Assembly: GCF_026343185.1 (NCBI RefSeq)
Contig: NZ_JAPEMA010000001.1
Span: 3,410,001 to 3,474,000, forward strand
DNA from: Streptomyces sp. NBC_00091
Lineage (GTDB): Bacteria; Actinomycetota; Actinomycetes; Streptomycetales; Streptomycetaceae
Length of the DNA: 64,000 nt
Direction of reading: 5' to 3'
Shown: positions 52,941 through 61,770 of the stretch, piece after piece
Layout of the letters: the number at the start of each line of letters is the position of its first letter
Numbering within the stretch: position 1 is the stretch's first letter
Notes under the pieces: model-generated
Seen by the model: only the letters and a program-made list of their open reading frames with translations
Database searches by the model: none
What the model was told of the DNA's origin: nothing
Made by a program: the position numbers and the translations under genes

Positions 52941-54326
52941 ATGAGCACCACGGAGCGTCCCAGGATCCTCGTAGTAGGAGGTGGGTACGTAGGCCTGTAC
53001 GCGGCCAAGCGCATCATGAAGAAGATGCGCTACGCCGAGGCGACCGTCACGGTCGTCGACCCGCGGTCGTACATGACCTACCAGCCCTTCCTCCCCGAAG
53101 TGGCCGCAGGCAGCATCTCGCCTCGGCACGTCGTCGTCCCGCTGCGACGCGTGCTGCCCAAGGCGGAGGTTCTTACCGGCCGGGTCACCACCATCGACCA
53201 GGACCGCAAGGTCGCCGTCGTCACGCCGCTGGTCGGCGAGGCGTACGAGCTGCCCTTCGACTACCTGGTGATCGCGCTCGGCGCCGTCTCCCGCACCTTC
53301 CCGATCCCCGGCCTGGCCGAACAGGGCATCGGTATGAAGGGTGTCGAGGAGGGCATCGGCCTGCGCAACCACGTCCTCGAGCAGCTCGACAAGGCGGAGT
53401 CCACGACGGACGAGAACGTCCGCCGCAAGGCCCTCACCTTCGTCTTCGTCGGCGGCGGCTTCGCCGGCGCCGAGACGATCGGCGAGGTCGAGGACATGGC
53501 CCGCGACGCCGCGAAGTACTACACCACGATCAAGCGCGAGGACATGCGCTTCATCCTGGTCGACGCGGCCGACAAGATCCTTCCCGAGGTCGGGCCCAAG
53601 CTCGGCACCTGGGGCAAGGAGCACCTCGAGTCGCGCGGCATCGAGATCTACCTCAGCACCTCCATGGACTCCTGCGTGGACGGCCACGTGGTGCTGAAGA
53701 ACGGCCTCGAGGTCGACTCCAACACCATCGTGTGGACCGCGGGCGTCAAGCCCAACCCGGCGCTGGCCCGCTACGGCCTGCCGCTGGGCCCGCGCGGCCA
53801 CGTCGACACCGCCCCGACCCTCCAGGTCCAGGGCACCGACTACATCTGGGCCGCGGGCGACAACGCCCAGGTCCCGGACATGGCCGCCCGCAAGGCCGGC
53901 GTCGAGAACGCCTGGTGCCCGCCGAACGCCCAGCACGCGCTGCGCCAGGCCAAGGTCCTCGGCGACAACGTGGTCTCCGGCATGCGGGGCTTCCCGCAGA
54001 AGGAGTACGCGCACTCCAACAAGGGTGCGGTGGCGGGCCTCGGCCTCCACAAGGGCGTCGCGATGATCGTCATGGGCAAGATGAAGATCAAGCTCAAGGG
54101 CCGGCTCGCCTGGTACATGCACCGTGGCTACCACGGCATGGCCATGCCGACCTGGAACCGCAAGATCCGCGTCTTCGCCGACTGGACCCTCGGCATGTTC
54201 CTCAAGCGTGAGGTCGTCTCCCTCGGAGCGCTGGAGACCCCCCGCGAGGAGTTCTACGAGGCCGCCAAGCCGGCGCCGGCTCCGGCCGCCGCCGCTGCCC
54301 CGGCCGAGAAGGCCAAGGCCTCCTGA
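52941..54326 (+). CDS. ndh: type II NADH dehydrogenase (NDH-2)
   Basis: This is a 461-residue peripheral membrane flavoprotein that passes electrons from NADH to menaquinone without pumping protons. The FAD-binding Rossmann motif is ILVVGGGYVGLYAAKRI at the N-terminus, and the NADH-binding Rossmann motif is TFVFVGGGFAGAETIGEVED at about 165-185. FAD contact YIWAAGDNAQVPD is at about 300, and the quinone-site region is AWCPPNAQHALRQAK. A hydrophobic/amphipathic C-terminus (WTLGMFLKREVVSLG) and an Ala/Pro tail follow. ATG 52941 is preceded by a probable Rex site. It stands alone between two terminators. Confidence 0.96.
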   Translation: MSTTERPRILVVGGGYVGLYAAKRIMKKMRYAEATVTVVDPRSYMTYQPFLPEVAAGSISPRHVVVPLRRVLPKAEVLTGRVTTIDQDRKVAVVTPLVGEAYELPFDYLVIALGAVSRTFPIPGLAEQGIGMKGVEEGIGLRNHVLEQLDKAESTTDENVRRKALTFVFVGGGFAGAETIGEVEDMARDAAKYYTTIKREDMRFILVDAADKILPEVGPKLGTWGKEHLESRGIEIYLSTSMDSCVDGHVVLKNGLEVDSNTIVWTAGVKPNPALARYGLPLGPRGHVDTAPTLQVQGTDYIWAAGDNAQVPDMAARKAGVENAWCPPNAQHALRQAKVLGDNVVSGMRGFPQKEYAHSNKGAVAGLGLHKGVAMIVMGKMKIKLKGRLAWYMHRGYHGMAMPTWNRKIRVFADWTLGMFLKREVVSLGALETPREEFYEAAKPAPAPAAAAAPAEKAKAS

Positions 54327-54360
54327 CCCGGGCCCGTCCGGCAGGATCCTGAGCACGACC

Positions 54361-54404
54361 CCGAAGGGGCCGCCCGCCATCCGTGGTGCGGGGGGCCCCT
54401 TCGG
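54361..54404. terminator. terminator after ndh
   Basis: CCGAAGGGGCC pairs with GGCCCCTTCGG around a 22-base loop, 35 bases after the stop. Confidence 0.8.
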
Positions 54405-54608
54405 CGTACCCGGGAACCGCCGTACGGGAGCGTCGTAAGGACCGTCGTACGGCCGCCGTACGGGACCCGCCCCGCCCGGCCGCCTACCAGCGGCCCGGCG
54501 GGGCGCGCTCGAGGCGCGGTCAAGGGCCGGTCCAGCGGGCGGACCGGCCTGGATTGCCCCGGAGGGGAAGTGGGAAGTCGTTCCACGGAACTTCTGGAGG
54601 TGCCTGAA

Positions 54609-55991
54609 ATGACCGACGCCGCGCCGCGGCTGGCAGCGATTGCCGAAACCCTGCTGGGCGCCCCCGTGCCCGTGCGCATACGGGCCTGGGACGGCAGCGA
54701 GGCCGGCCCGATCACCGGCCCCACCCTGGTGCTGAACCACCGGCGGGCCCTGCGCCGCATCCTGTGGAAGCCGGGCGAGCTGGGGCTGGCCCGCGCCTGG
54801 GTCGCGGGGGACCTGACTGTCGAGGGCGACCTGTTCGAGCTGCTGGACCGGGTGGCCGGCCTGCTCTGGGAGCGGGAGCACGTCCCCGCGCCGGCGCCCG
54901 TGCCCGCGCCGGCCCGCAGCGGCCTGGCCAAGCTCGCCGCCCTGCGCCCGCACCTGCCCGGGCACGTCGCCGGCTCCGGCGGCACGGCCGCGCTCCTGCG
55001 CGACCCGGCCGCACGGGCCGCCGTACGGGACCTCGTGGCCCTGGCGCGCCCGTGGCCCGCGCCCGCGCCGCCGCCCGAGGAGGCCGTCCGCCGCGGCGGG
55101 CCGCGGCACTCCAAGCGGCGCGACAGCGAGGCGATCAGCCACCACTACGACGTGGGCAACGACTTCTACGAGCGGGTCCTCGGCCCCTCGATGGTCTACT
55201 CCTGCGCCTACTGGACCCCGGACGGAACCCTGGAGGACGCCCAGCGCGACAAGCTGGACCTGGTCTGCCGCAAGCTCGGCCTGAAGCCGGGGGAGCGGCT
55301 CCTGGAGGTCGGCTGCGGCTGGGGCTCCATGGCCCTGCACGCGGCCCGCGAGTACGGGGTCCAGGTCACCGGCATAACGCTCTCGCGCGAACAGGCCGCC
55401 TACGCCCGCAAGCGGATCGCGGAGGAGGGCCTGACCGACCGGATCGAGATCCGGGTGCAGGACTACCGGGACGTCAAGGACGGCCCCTACGACGCGATTT
55501 CCTCGATCGGCATGGCCGAGCACGTCGGCGCCGAGCTGTACCGGGAGTACGCGCGCACCCTGCACGCGCTCCTGAAGCCCGGCGGGCGGCTGCTGAACCA
55601 CCAGATCGCGCGGCCCCCGGAGCACGACGAGGAGGCGTACCAGGTCGACGAGTTCATCGACGCGTACGTCTTCCCCGACGGGGAGCTCTCCCCGCTCGGC
55701 ACCACCGTCGGCGAACTGGAGCGGGCCGGCTTCGAGGTCCGCGACGTGGAGGCGCTGCGCGAGCACTACGCGCTGACCCTGCGCGCCTGGGTGGCGCGCC
55801 TGGAGGAGCACTGGGACGAGGCCGTACGGCTCACCTCGCCCGGGCGGGCCCGGGTGTGGCTGCTGTACATGGCGGCCTCCGCGCTCGGCTTCGAGCACAA
55901 CCGCCTGGGGGTCAACCAGGTGCTGGCGGTACGGCCCGGGGACGGAGGGGTCTCGGGGATGCCGCTGCGGGCGCGCGCCTGGGGCGCGTAG
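54609..55991 (+). CDS. cfa: cyclopropane-fatty-acyl-phospholipid synthase family methyltransferase
   Basis: This is a 460-residue SAM-dependent enzyme. ATG 54609 lies seven bases after GGAGGT. An N-terminal lipid-interacting domain (about 1-110) and a Pro/Ala linker precede the catalytic domain: EAISHHYDVGNDFYERVLGP, YSCAYW, SAM motif LLEVGCGWGSMALHAA, GITLSREQAAYA, and SSIGMAEHVG with the bicarbonate-site region. It adds a methylene bridge across acyl double bonds, or a methyl branch, in membrane phospholipids. The cyclopropane product is family-level inference. Confidence 0.95.
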   Translation: MTDAAPRLAAIAETLLGAPVPVRIRAWDGSEAGPITGPTLVLNHRRALRRILWKPGELGLARAWVAGDLTVEGDLFELLDRVAGLLWEREHVPAPAPVPAPARSGLAKLAALRPHLPGHVAGSGGTAALLRDPAARAAVRDLVALARPWPAPAPPPEEAVRRGGPRHSKRRDSEAISHHYDVGNDFYERVLGPSMVYSCAYWTPDGTLEDAQRDKLDLVCRKLGLKPGERLLEVGCGWGSMALHAAREYGVQVTGITLSREQAAYARKRIAEEGLTDRIEIRVQDYRDVKDGPYDAISSIGMAEHVGAELYREYARTLHALLKPGGRLLNHQIARPPEHDEEAYQVDEFIDAYVFPDGELSPLGTTVGELERAGFEVRDVEALREHYALTLRAWVARLEEHWDEAVRLTSPGRARVWLLYMAASALGFEHNRLGVNQVLAVRPGDGGVSGMPLRARAWGA

Positions 55992-56010
55992 GACCCGTAC
56001 GCACACAGCG

Positions 56011-56046
56011 GGAAGGGCCCCGGGGCGTGTGCCCCGGGGCCCTTCC
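56011..56046. terminator. terminator between cfa and convergent ABC permease
   Basis: A perfect 16-bp stem GGAAGGGCCCCGGGGC with its complement and loop GTGT serves both convergent genes. Confidence 0.92.
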
Positions 56047-56066
56047 GTGTGCCGTGTGCCGCCGTA

Positions 56067-58616
56067 CTACTCGGTCTTGATGGCGGTGAGCATGTTCAGC
56101 CGGGCGGCGCTGCGGGCCGGCCACATGGCGGCCAGGACGCCGACGACGGCGGCCAGCAGGAGGAAGATGCCGATCCGGTCGTAGGGGAGGACCAGTTCGT
56201 AGTTCGGCACCGCCTTGGTGAGGGTGGTGCCGACCGCCCAGGCGAGGAAGACGCCGATGGCGACACCGAGGACCGCGCCGAAGAGCGAGATCACCACGGA
56301 CTCCAGGCGGATCATGTTCTTGACCCGGCTCCGGTCGAGGCCGATCGCCCGCAGCATGCCGATCTCCTGGGTCCGCTCGAAGACGGACATCGCCAGGGTG
56401 TTGACCACGCCGAGCACCGAGATGATCAGCGCCATGCCGAGCAGGCCGTACATGACGTTCAGCATCGTGTTGATGAGGCCGCCCATCTCGTTGCGCATGT
56501 CCTGCTGGGTGGCGACGGTCATCGCCGGGTTCTTGCCGAGGGCGTCGATGACGGCCTGCTGGCCGGCCTTGGAGTCGCCGGCGGTGGCGTTGACGTAGAC
56601 CTCGCGGATGTACTGCTGGTCCGAGTGCTCGCCGAGGATCTTGTTGTCCATGACGTAGGGGGACAGCAGGCCCTCGAGGTCCTTGTAGACCGCGCCGACC
56701 TTGAGGGTGGCCTTCTGGCCGTCCTCGAACTGGGCGGGGAGGGTGGAGCCGACGGTGAGGTTCTGCTTCTTCGCGGTGCTCTCGGCGACCGCGACCTCGC
56801 CCTTGCCGAGGCTGCTCAGCGAGCCGCCCACCACGTCGATGTTCAGCAGCTCGCCGATGGCGGCCGGGTTGACCCCGGAGGCCGCGCGGAAGCTGTCGCC
56901 GACCTTGAAGTAGCCGTCGGCCTGCGGGGAGACCGCCTTGATGCCGGGGGCCTTGGCCAGGGTCTCGGCGACCGACTTGTCCAGGCTGCCGGTGCCGCCG
57001 GCCATGGTGACCTTGTAGTCGGCCTTGAGCTTGTCGGTGCTCATCCGGTCGACGGCCTTGCCCATGGTGACGCCGAGCACCGACATGGTGGTGACCAGGG
57101 TGAGGCCGATCGCCAGGGAGGCGGCGGTGACGGCGGTGCGGCGCGGGTTGCGCACGGCGTTCTGCGCGGCCAGCTTGCCGGGGACGCCGAAGAGCTTCTG
57201 CAGGAGCGGTCGGACGGCCGCGATGACCGGCTTGGAGAGCAGCGGGAGCAGCACGATCATGCCGATCAGCATGAAGAACGCGCCGCCGCCGATGACCATG
57301 CGGCCGTCGCCGCCCATCGAGATGCCGAGGAAGACGACGCCGATGCCGAGGAGGCTGGTCACGGAGCCGATGACGTTGCGCAGCAGGAGGGACTTGGCGG
57401 AGGCCGGCAGGTGGGCGCTGCCCATGGCGGCGACCGGGGCGATCCGGCCGGTGCGCCAGGCGGGCACCAGGGCGGCGGCGGTGGTGACGAGGACGCCGAT
57501 GACCAGGGCCGTGATGACGGTGCCCGGGGCGATGACCAGGTCCCCGGCGGGGATCTTGGCGCCGAAGGAGTCCATCAGGGAGCGCATGCCGACCGCCAGG
57601 CCGATGCCGCAGGCCAGGCCGATGGCGGCCGAGAGGGCGCCGACGACGAGGGCCTCGGCGAGCACCGAGCGGATGACCTGGCCGCGGTTGGCGCCGACGG
57701 CGCGCAGCAGGGCCAGCTCCCTGGTGCGCTGGGTGACCAGCATGGTGAAGGTGTTGTAGATCAGGAAGACGCCGACGAAGAGGGAGATGCCGGCGAAGGC
57801 GAGCAGCATGGTGCTCATGCTGCTCATGCCCTTCTCGATGTCCTTGGCCTGCTGGGCGGCGAGCGCCGCGCCGGTCTGCGCCTTGGTGTTCTTGCCGTCG
57901 AGCAGGGGCTTGATGTCGGCGAGCAGCTGGTCGGCCGAGGTGCCGGCCTTGGCGGAGACCGAGAGCTCGTCGTAGAAGCCGGGCTGGAGGTAGAGCTCCT
58001 GGGCGACCTTGGTGTCGAAGAGCACCAGGCTGCCGCCCGCGTTGACGGCGCCGTCCTCGGTGGTGAAGACGCCGGCGAGGGTGAACTCCCTGACCGGGCC
58101 GTTGGTGGCGACGCGGACCTTGTCGCCGGCCTTGTAACGGCCCGTGGCGGCGGTCTCCTTGTCGAGGGCGATCTGGTCGTCCTTGGTGGGGCCGGTGCCC
58201 TCGGTGAAGGTGTAGCGGGGGTCCTTGCCGTCCTTGACGGGGGCGTAGTTGGAGCCCTTGTTGGCCCAGCCGGAGCCGATCAGCTTGCCGTCCTCGTCGC
58301 CGACGCCGGCGAAGCCCGCGACGCGGCCGGAGACCGAGTCGACGCCCTTGACGGCCTTGACCTTCTCCAGGGTCTGCTGGCTGATGCCGGGCTCGCCCTG
58401 CTTCTGGCCGTCCGCGTCGCGGCCGGAGCCGTACGAGGTCACGGAGACGGCGACGCCGCTGTAGCTCTTGGCGGACTGGCCGGACAGGGACTTGCTGAGG
58501 GTGTCGGTGAAGACGAGGGTGCCGGAGACGAAGGCGACGCCGAGGGTGACGGCGAGCACCGTCATCAGCAGCCGGGCCTTGTGCGCGAGGACGTTGCGCA
58601 GGGCGGTACGGAACAT
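56067..58616 (-). CDS. ABC transporter permease, FtsX/MacB family (second copy)
   Basis: This is an 849-residue protein starting at ATG 58616. The layout is the same as in the exporter at 4729-7293: N-terminal helix, extracytoplasmic domain, FtsX block (TQRTRELALLRAVGANRGQV), helices, second extracytoplasmic domain, and second FtsX block (FERTQEIGMLRAIGLDRSRV). Its N-terminus MFRTALRNVLAHKARLLMTV aligns with the other copy. It is in an operon with the ATPase gene upstream (78 bases). The two exporters are paralogues, and their substrates may differ because the extracytoplasmic domains are divergent. Confidence 0.94.
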   Translation of the reverse strand: MFRTALRNVLAHKARLLMTVLAVTLGVAFVSGTLVFTDTLSKSLSGQSAKSYSGVAVSVTSYGSGRDADGQKQGEPGISQQTLEKVKAVKGVDSVSGRVAGFAGVGDEDGKLIGSGWANKGSNYAPVKDGKDPRYTFTEGTGPTKDDQIALDKETAATGRYKAGDKVRVATNGPVREFTLAGVFTTEDGAVNAGGSLVLFDTKVAQELYLQPGFYDELSVSAKAGTSADQLLADIKPLLDGKNTKAQTGAALAAQQAKDIEKGMSSMSTMLLAFAGISLFVGVFLIYNTFTMLVTQRTRELALLRAVGANRGQVIRSVLAEALVVGALSAAIGLACGIGLAVGMRSLMDSFGAKIPAGDLVIAPGTVITALVIGVLVTTAAALVPAWRTGRIAPVAAMGSAHLPASAKSLLLRNVIGSVTSLLGIGVVFLGISMGGDGRMVIGGGAFFMLIGMIVLLPLLSKPVIAAVRPLLQKLFGVPGKLAAQNAVRNPRRTAVTAASLAIGLTLVTTMSVLGVTMGKAVDRMSTDKLKADYKVTMAGGTGSLDKSVAETLAKAPGIKAVSPQADGYFKVGDSFRAASGVNPAAIGELLNIDVVGGSLSSLGKGEVAVAESTAKKQNLTVGSTLPAQFEDGQKATLKVGAVYKDLEGLLSPYVMDNKILGEHSDQQYIREVYVNATAGDSKAGQQAVIDALGKNPAMTVATQQDMRNEMGGLINTMLNVMYGLLGMALIISVLGVVNTLAMSVFERTQEIGMLRAIGLDRSRVKNMIRLESVVISLFGAVLGVAIGVFLAWAVGTTLTKAVPNYELVLPYDRIGIFLLLAAVVGVLAAMWPARSAARLNMLTAIKTE

Positions 58617-58694
58617 GGGGATCTCAGTCCTGGGGCTGGAGGTCTGTGAGGAGGGCTGCGGGAGCGCCGCGGAGCGGGCCGGTGCGGCTCCGGG

Positions 58695-59471
58695 TCAGCT
58701 GGTGCGGCCCTTGGCGTCGAAGGCCTTCATCCGGTCGAGCACGCCGTCGGCGGTGGGCCCGTACATCTCGTCGACGATCCGGCCGTCGGCGAGGAAGATG
58801 ACGCGGTCCGCGTAGGAGGCGGCGACCGCGTCGTGGGTGACCATCACGACGGTCTGGCCGAGCTCGCGCACCGAGTTGCGCAGGAAGCCGAGGACTTCGG
58901 CGCCGGAGCGGGAGTCCAGGTTTCCGGTGGGCTCGTCACCGAAGATGATCTCGGGGCGGGAGGCCAGGGCGCGGGCGACCGCCACGCGCTGCTGCTGGCC
59001 GCCGGAGAGCTGCGTGGGGCGGTGGGAGAGGCGGCCGGAGAGGCCGACCATCTCGATGACCTTGTCCAGCCACTGCTTGTCGGCCTTGCGGCCGGCGATG
59101 TCCATGGGGAGGGTGATGTTCTCCAGGGCCGTCAGGGTCGGCAGCAGGTTGAAGGCCTGGAAGATGAAGCCGATCTTGTCCCGGCGCAGCTGGGTCAGCT
59201 GCTTGTCCTTGAGGGTGCCCAGCTCGGTGTCGCCGATGCGGACCGAGCCGCCGGAGAAGGTGTCCAGGCCGGCGACGCAGTGCATCAGCGTGGACTTGCC
59301 GGAGCCGGAGGGGCCCATGATCGCGGTGAACTGGCCCTGGGCGAAGTCGACGGAGACGTTGTCCAGCGCGACCACCTGGGTCTCGCCCTGGCCGTACACC
59401 TTGGAGAGCTGCGTGGCGCGGGCGGCCACGGCCTGTGCGGTGTGCTGCCGGGCGTAGTTCATGGCGGTCAC
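58695..59471 (-). CDS. ABC transporter ATP-binding protein (LolD/MacB type, second copy)
   Basis: This is a 258-residue ATPase. GTG 59471 follows AGGAG at seven bases, and ATG 59462 is possible. Walker A is GPSGSGKST, the Q-loop FQAFNLLPTL, the signature LSGGQQQRVAVARAL, Walker B IIFGDEPTG and the switch His VMVTHDAV. It is extremely similar to the copy at 3935-4723, including the final segment RIVDEMYGPTADGVLDRMKA, so the two pairs arose by duplication. Cross-use of ATPases between the permeases is conceivable. Confidence 0.96.
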   Translation of the reverse strand: MTAMNYARQHTAQAVAARATQLSKVYGQGETQVVALDNVSVDFAQGQFTAIMGPSGSGKSTLMHCVAGLDTFSGGSVRIGDTELGTLKDKQLTQLRRDKIGFIFQAFNLLPTLTALENITLPMDIAGRKADKQWLDKVIEMVGLSGRLSHRPTQLSGGQQQRVAVARALASRPEIIFGDEPTGNLDSRSGAEVLGFLRNSVRELGQTVVMVTHDAVAASYADRVIFLADGRIVDEMYGPTADGVLDRMKAFDAKGRTS

Positions 59472-59884
59472 GGGGGGACTCCTGTCGAGCGGGTGCTGCG
59501 GTGTGGCGGGACCTTCCCATCCTCACCGGGGCCACCCCCGCCGGGGATCAGCCGAGGTGCCCGTTCGACGGCCCACTGGAGTCTGACCGGGGGCGCCCCC
59601 GTCTCCTCCTTTGGTATGACAGAGGGGGGCCGGCGCGGGGGCCCGCACAGGGGGTGGCCCGGGGTGGCGGACGGGGTGGCGGGGGGCAGCGGAATCAGGT
59701 CATTCCCGGGGTGGGGCACGGCGTCGGCCGGACGGGGGCCGACCGCGACTTATCAGGTCTGACGCCCACTCAATCACCAATAAAATCAGACAACATCGGA
59801 TAGACGGCCCGCTGGCGGGCGGGGTGTTCCGGATAGGCTCATCACTGCGTTCAAGTGCTTTTCCCACGGGGCCCGCCGCGCCTT
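59472..59884. promoter_or_regulatory. divergent promoter region of ABC exporter and bldA
   Basis: The left half is G-rich with no ORF. A GTCGGCC/GGCCGAC hairpin lies at 59723-59743. An AT-rich island with inverted repeat GTCTGA (59757) / TCAGAC (59786) follows. A -10 box TAGGCT at 59834-59839 lies 46 bases before bldA and is its likely promoter. I see no clear -35. Confidence 0.5.
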
Positions 59885-59966
59885 GCCCGGATGGTGGAAT
59901 GCAGACACGGCGAGCTTAAACCTCGCTGGCCCTCGGGCCGTGCCGGTTCAAGTCCGGCTCCGGGCA
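59885..59966 (+). tRNA. bldA: tRNA-Leu(UAA), bldA
   Basis: This is a class II tRNA. Acceptor GCCCGGA pairs with TCCGGGC, then discriminator A; the CCA is not encoded. The anticodon arm is GCGAG-CTTAAAC-CTCGC with anticodon TAA, so it reads UUA. A long variable arm follows, and the T arm is GCCGG-TTCAAGT-CCGGC. It is almost identical to the known bldA sequence. In Streptomyces it is the only tRNA for UUA, and its maturation with growth phase controls aerial growth and antibiotic production through TTA-containing genes. Confidence 0.98.
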
Positions 59967-60102
59967 CTTCCGCAGCTCTTCCGTTTATCCTCGGCGGTTC
60001 GCCGCGCCTTCTCCTAAGATCCTCCTCCAGCAGTAGGGTGCTTTCTTTGCGAGCGCATTACTCTTGAAGCAAGGCTGCGCACGGTGGCCATGGAGGAGTG
60101 AG

Positions 60103-60963
60103 ATGAGGAGCAGTAACCCGGTCTTCTCGCGACGGGGGTTCAGCCGCGACAACGGCGGCTACGCGGGCTTCGAGGCGCAGCAGGCGCAGGCGCAGGCCGG
60201 GACCGCGACCAACCCGTACGCGACGAATCCTTACGCCACCGACCCGACCACCGGCATGCCGGCGGCCCCGGTGCGCGGCAATGTGATGACCATCGACGAC
60301 GTCGTGAGCCGTACGGCCATGACGCTCGGCACGCTGATCGTCACCGCGACCATCGCCTGGATCGCCCTGCCGGTCGACCCGGCCAATGTCGGCAAGTCGT
60401 ACGGCATCGCCATCGGCTCGGCGATCATCGCGTTCGTCCTCGCCATGATCCAGAGCTTCAAGCGCAAGCCGGCTCCGGCGCTGATCCTCGGCTACGCGGC
60501 GTTCGAGGGTGTCTTCCTCGGCGTCATCAGCATGGTGACCAGCAACCTGATCAGCCCCGGGGTGGTCGTCCAGGCCGTGCTCGGCACGATGTGCGTCTTC
60601 GCCGGCGTGCTCGTGGCGTACAAGATGCGCTGGATCCGCGTCACCCGCCGGTTCACCGGCTTCGTGATGGCCGCGGCCCTCGGCTTCGTCCTGCTCATGG
60701 TGGCGAACTCGCTGTTCATGGTCTTCGGCGGCGGCGACGGCCTCGGCTTCCGCAGCGGCCCGCTCGGGATCGTCTTCGGCATCGTCGGCGTCATCCTGGG
60801 CGCCTGCTTCCTCGCCCTGGACTTCAAGCAGGTCGAGGACGGCGTGACGTACGGCGCCCCGCGCGAGGAGTCCTGGCTGGCGGCCTTCGGCCTCACCCTG
60901 ACCCTGGTGTGGATCTACCTGGAGCTGCTGCGCCTGTTCCAGATCCTCTCGGGCGACGACTAG
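60103..60963 (+). CDS. Bax inhibitor-1/YccA family membrane protein
   Basis: This is a 286-residue protein with seven predicted helices. ATG 60103 follows GGAGGAG. A polar N-terminus with a short repeat (NPYATNPYATDPTTG) precedes helices starting at about 75. Conserved features include YAAFEGVFLGVISMV and the C-terminal LALDFKQVEDGVTYGAPREE, which carries the Asp pair characteristic of BI-1 proteins, and SWLAAFGLTLTLVWIYLELL. Family members are pH-sensitive calcium leak channels in some bacteria; the role in Streptomyces is unknown. Confidence 0.95.
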   Translation: MRSSNPVFSRRGFSRDNGGYAGFEAQQAQAQAGTATNPYATNPYATDPTTGMPAAPVRGNVMTIDDVVSRTAMTLGTLIVTATIAWIALPVDPANVGKSYGIAIGSAIIAFVLAMIQSFKRKPAPALILGYAAFEGVFLGVISMVTSNLISPGVVVQAVLGTMCVFAGVLVAYKMRWIRVTRRFTGFVMAAALGFVLLMVANSLFMVFGGGDGLGFRSGPLGIVFGIVGVILGACFLALDFKQVEDGVTYGAPREESWLAAFGLTLTLVWIYLELLRLFQILSGDD

Positions 60964-60987
60964 TCGTACCGGTAGGGCATCGGCATG

Positions 60988-61026
60988 GGGAAGGCCCCGC
61001 GAGCGGACCGCTCGCGGGGCCTTCCC
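60988..61026. terminator. terminator after BI-1 gene
   Basis: A perfect 18-bp stem GGGAAGGCCCCGCGAGCG with its complement and a GAC loop lies 25 bases after the stop. Confidence 0.93.
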
Positions 61027-61084
61027 GCGTTCTGGGCTCGTGAGGGGGTCAGGGGTCGGGTGTCGGGGGTCGGAGTCGGGGGGC

Positions 61085-61315
61085 TCAGCCGAAGCGGCGG
61101 GCGGCTCTGCGCAGGCCGTGCTCGTGGATGATCGCCTTGGCCTGGCCGTACGACAGGTCGTGCGCGCCGAGCAGCCAGCTGACCTTCTCCTCGAACCGGA
61201 CGAGGGAGGGGCCCTCGTCGACGGTGCGGAGCCAGTCGGAGATCTCACGACCGGTGGTCCGGGGGATTCTGTCGATCATGTTGCGGTGCGTCTGCTCGGA
61301 GAACTCTACGGACAT
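61085..61315 (-). CDS. DUF4287 domain protein
   Basis: This is a 76-residue protein. It has EQTHRNMIDRIPRTTGREIS, then DWLRTVDEGPSLVRFEEKVS and the C-terminal YGQAKAIIHEHGLRRAARR. This is the compact helical DUF4287 pattern common in actinobacteria. ATG 61315 lies after the GGAGGCGCCC leader (reverse strand). No function is known. It converges on the BI-1 gene. Confidence 0.9.
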   Translation of the reverse strand: MSVEFSEQTHRNMIDRIPRTTGREISDWLRTVDEGPSLVRFEEKVSWLLGAHDLSYGQAKAIIHEHGLRRAARRFG

Positions 61316-61413
61316 GGGCGCCTCCGGGGGTGTCGCCGTGTTCTCTTCACGTCACCGTGCCGGAGAGTTCGCCCGTTGGCAATGGTGCCGGGGCGGCGCG
61401 TAAGGTCGGCCGG

Positions 61414-61770
61414 GTGCTCGATACCTCGCCCCTGAACGCCGTCGTGGAACGCTTCGCCGACCGGCTGCGGGCCGCGCCCCAGAGCCGGCTCCAGCGGGGC
61501 GCCGCCGCCGAGGCCCTGGAGCTGGCCCGCGAGCTGTCGCTGCGGGCGCAGCGGCTGGAGGACCCGAACGGGGAGGCTCCGGCGCGCGTGGTGCCCGACG
61601 CGGGCATCTTCACCGTGGGGGACCAGGTGGCGGTGGCCGGGCTGGACCTCGCCGAGGCGCTGCGCGCGGCCGGCCCCCGCCAGGGCGCCGACAGCGCGAA
61701 GGCCCCGTCCGAGATGCTGGACGAGGCCGTGGCGCTGGTGGAGCAGGCGGAAGTCAGAGCGATGCGATGA
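61414..61770 (+). CDS. conserved hypothetical protein
   Basis: This is a 118-residue protein from GTG 61414; the longer frame from 61330 runs through the promoter of the divergent DUF4287 gene. It is helical at the start (LNAVVERFADRLRAAPQSRL, then GAAAEALELARELS), followed by a beta patch (VVPDAGIFTVGDQVAVAGLD) and a terminal helix (SEMLDEAVALVEQAE). No cysteine, signal or membrane segment is visible. Its last 17 bases overlap the end of the convergent gene. Confidence 0.65.
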   Translation: MLDTSPLNAVVERFADRLRAAPQSRLQRGAAAEALELARELSLRAQRLEDPNGEAPARVVPDAGIFTVGDQVAVAGLDLAEALRAAGPRQGADSAKAPSEMLDEAVALVEQAEVRAMR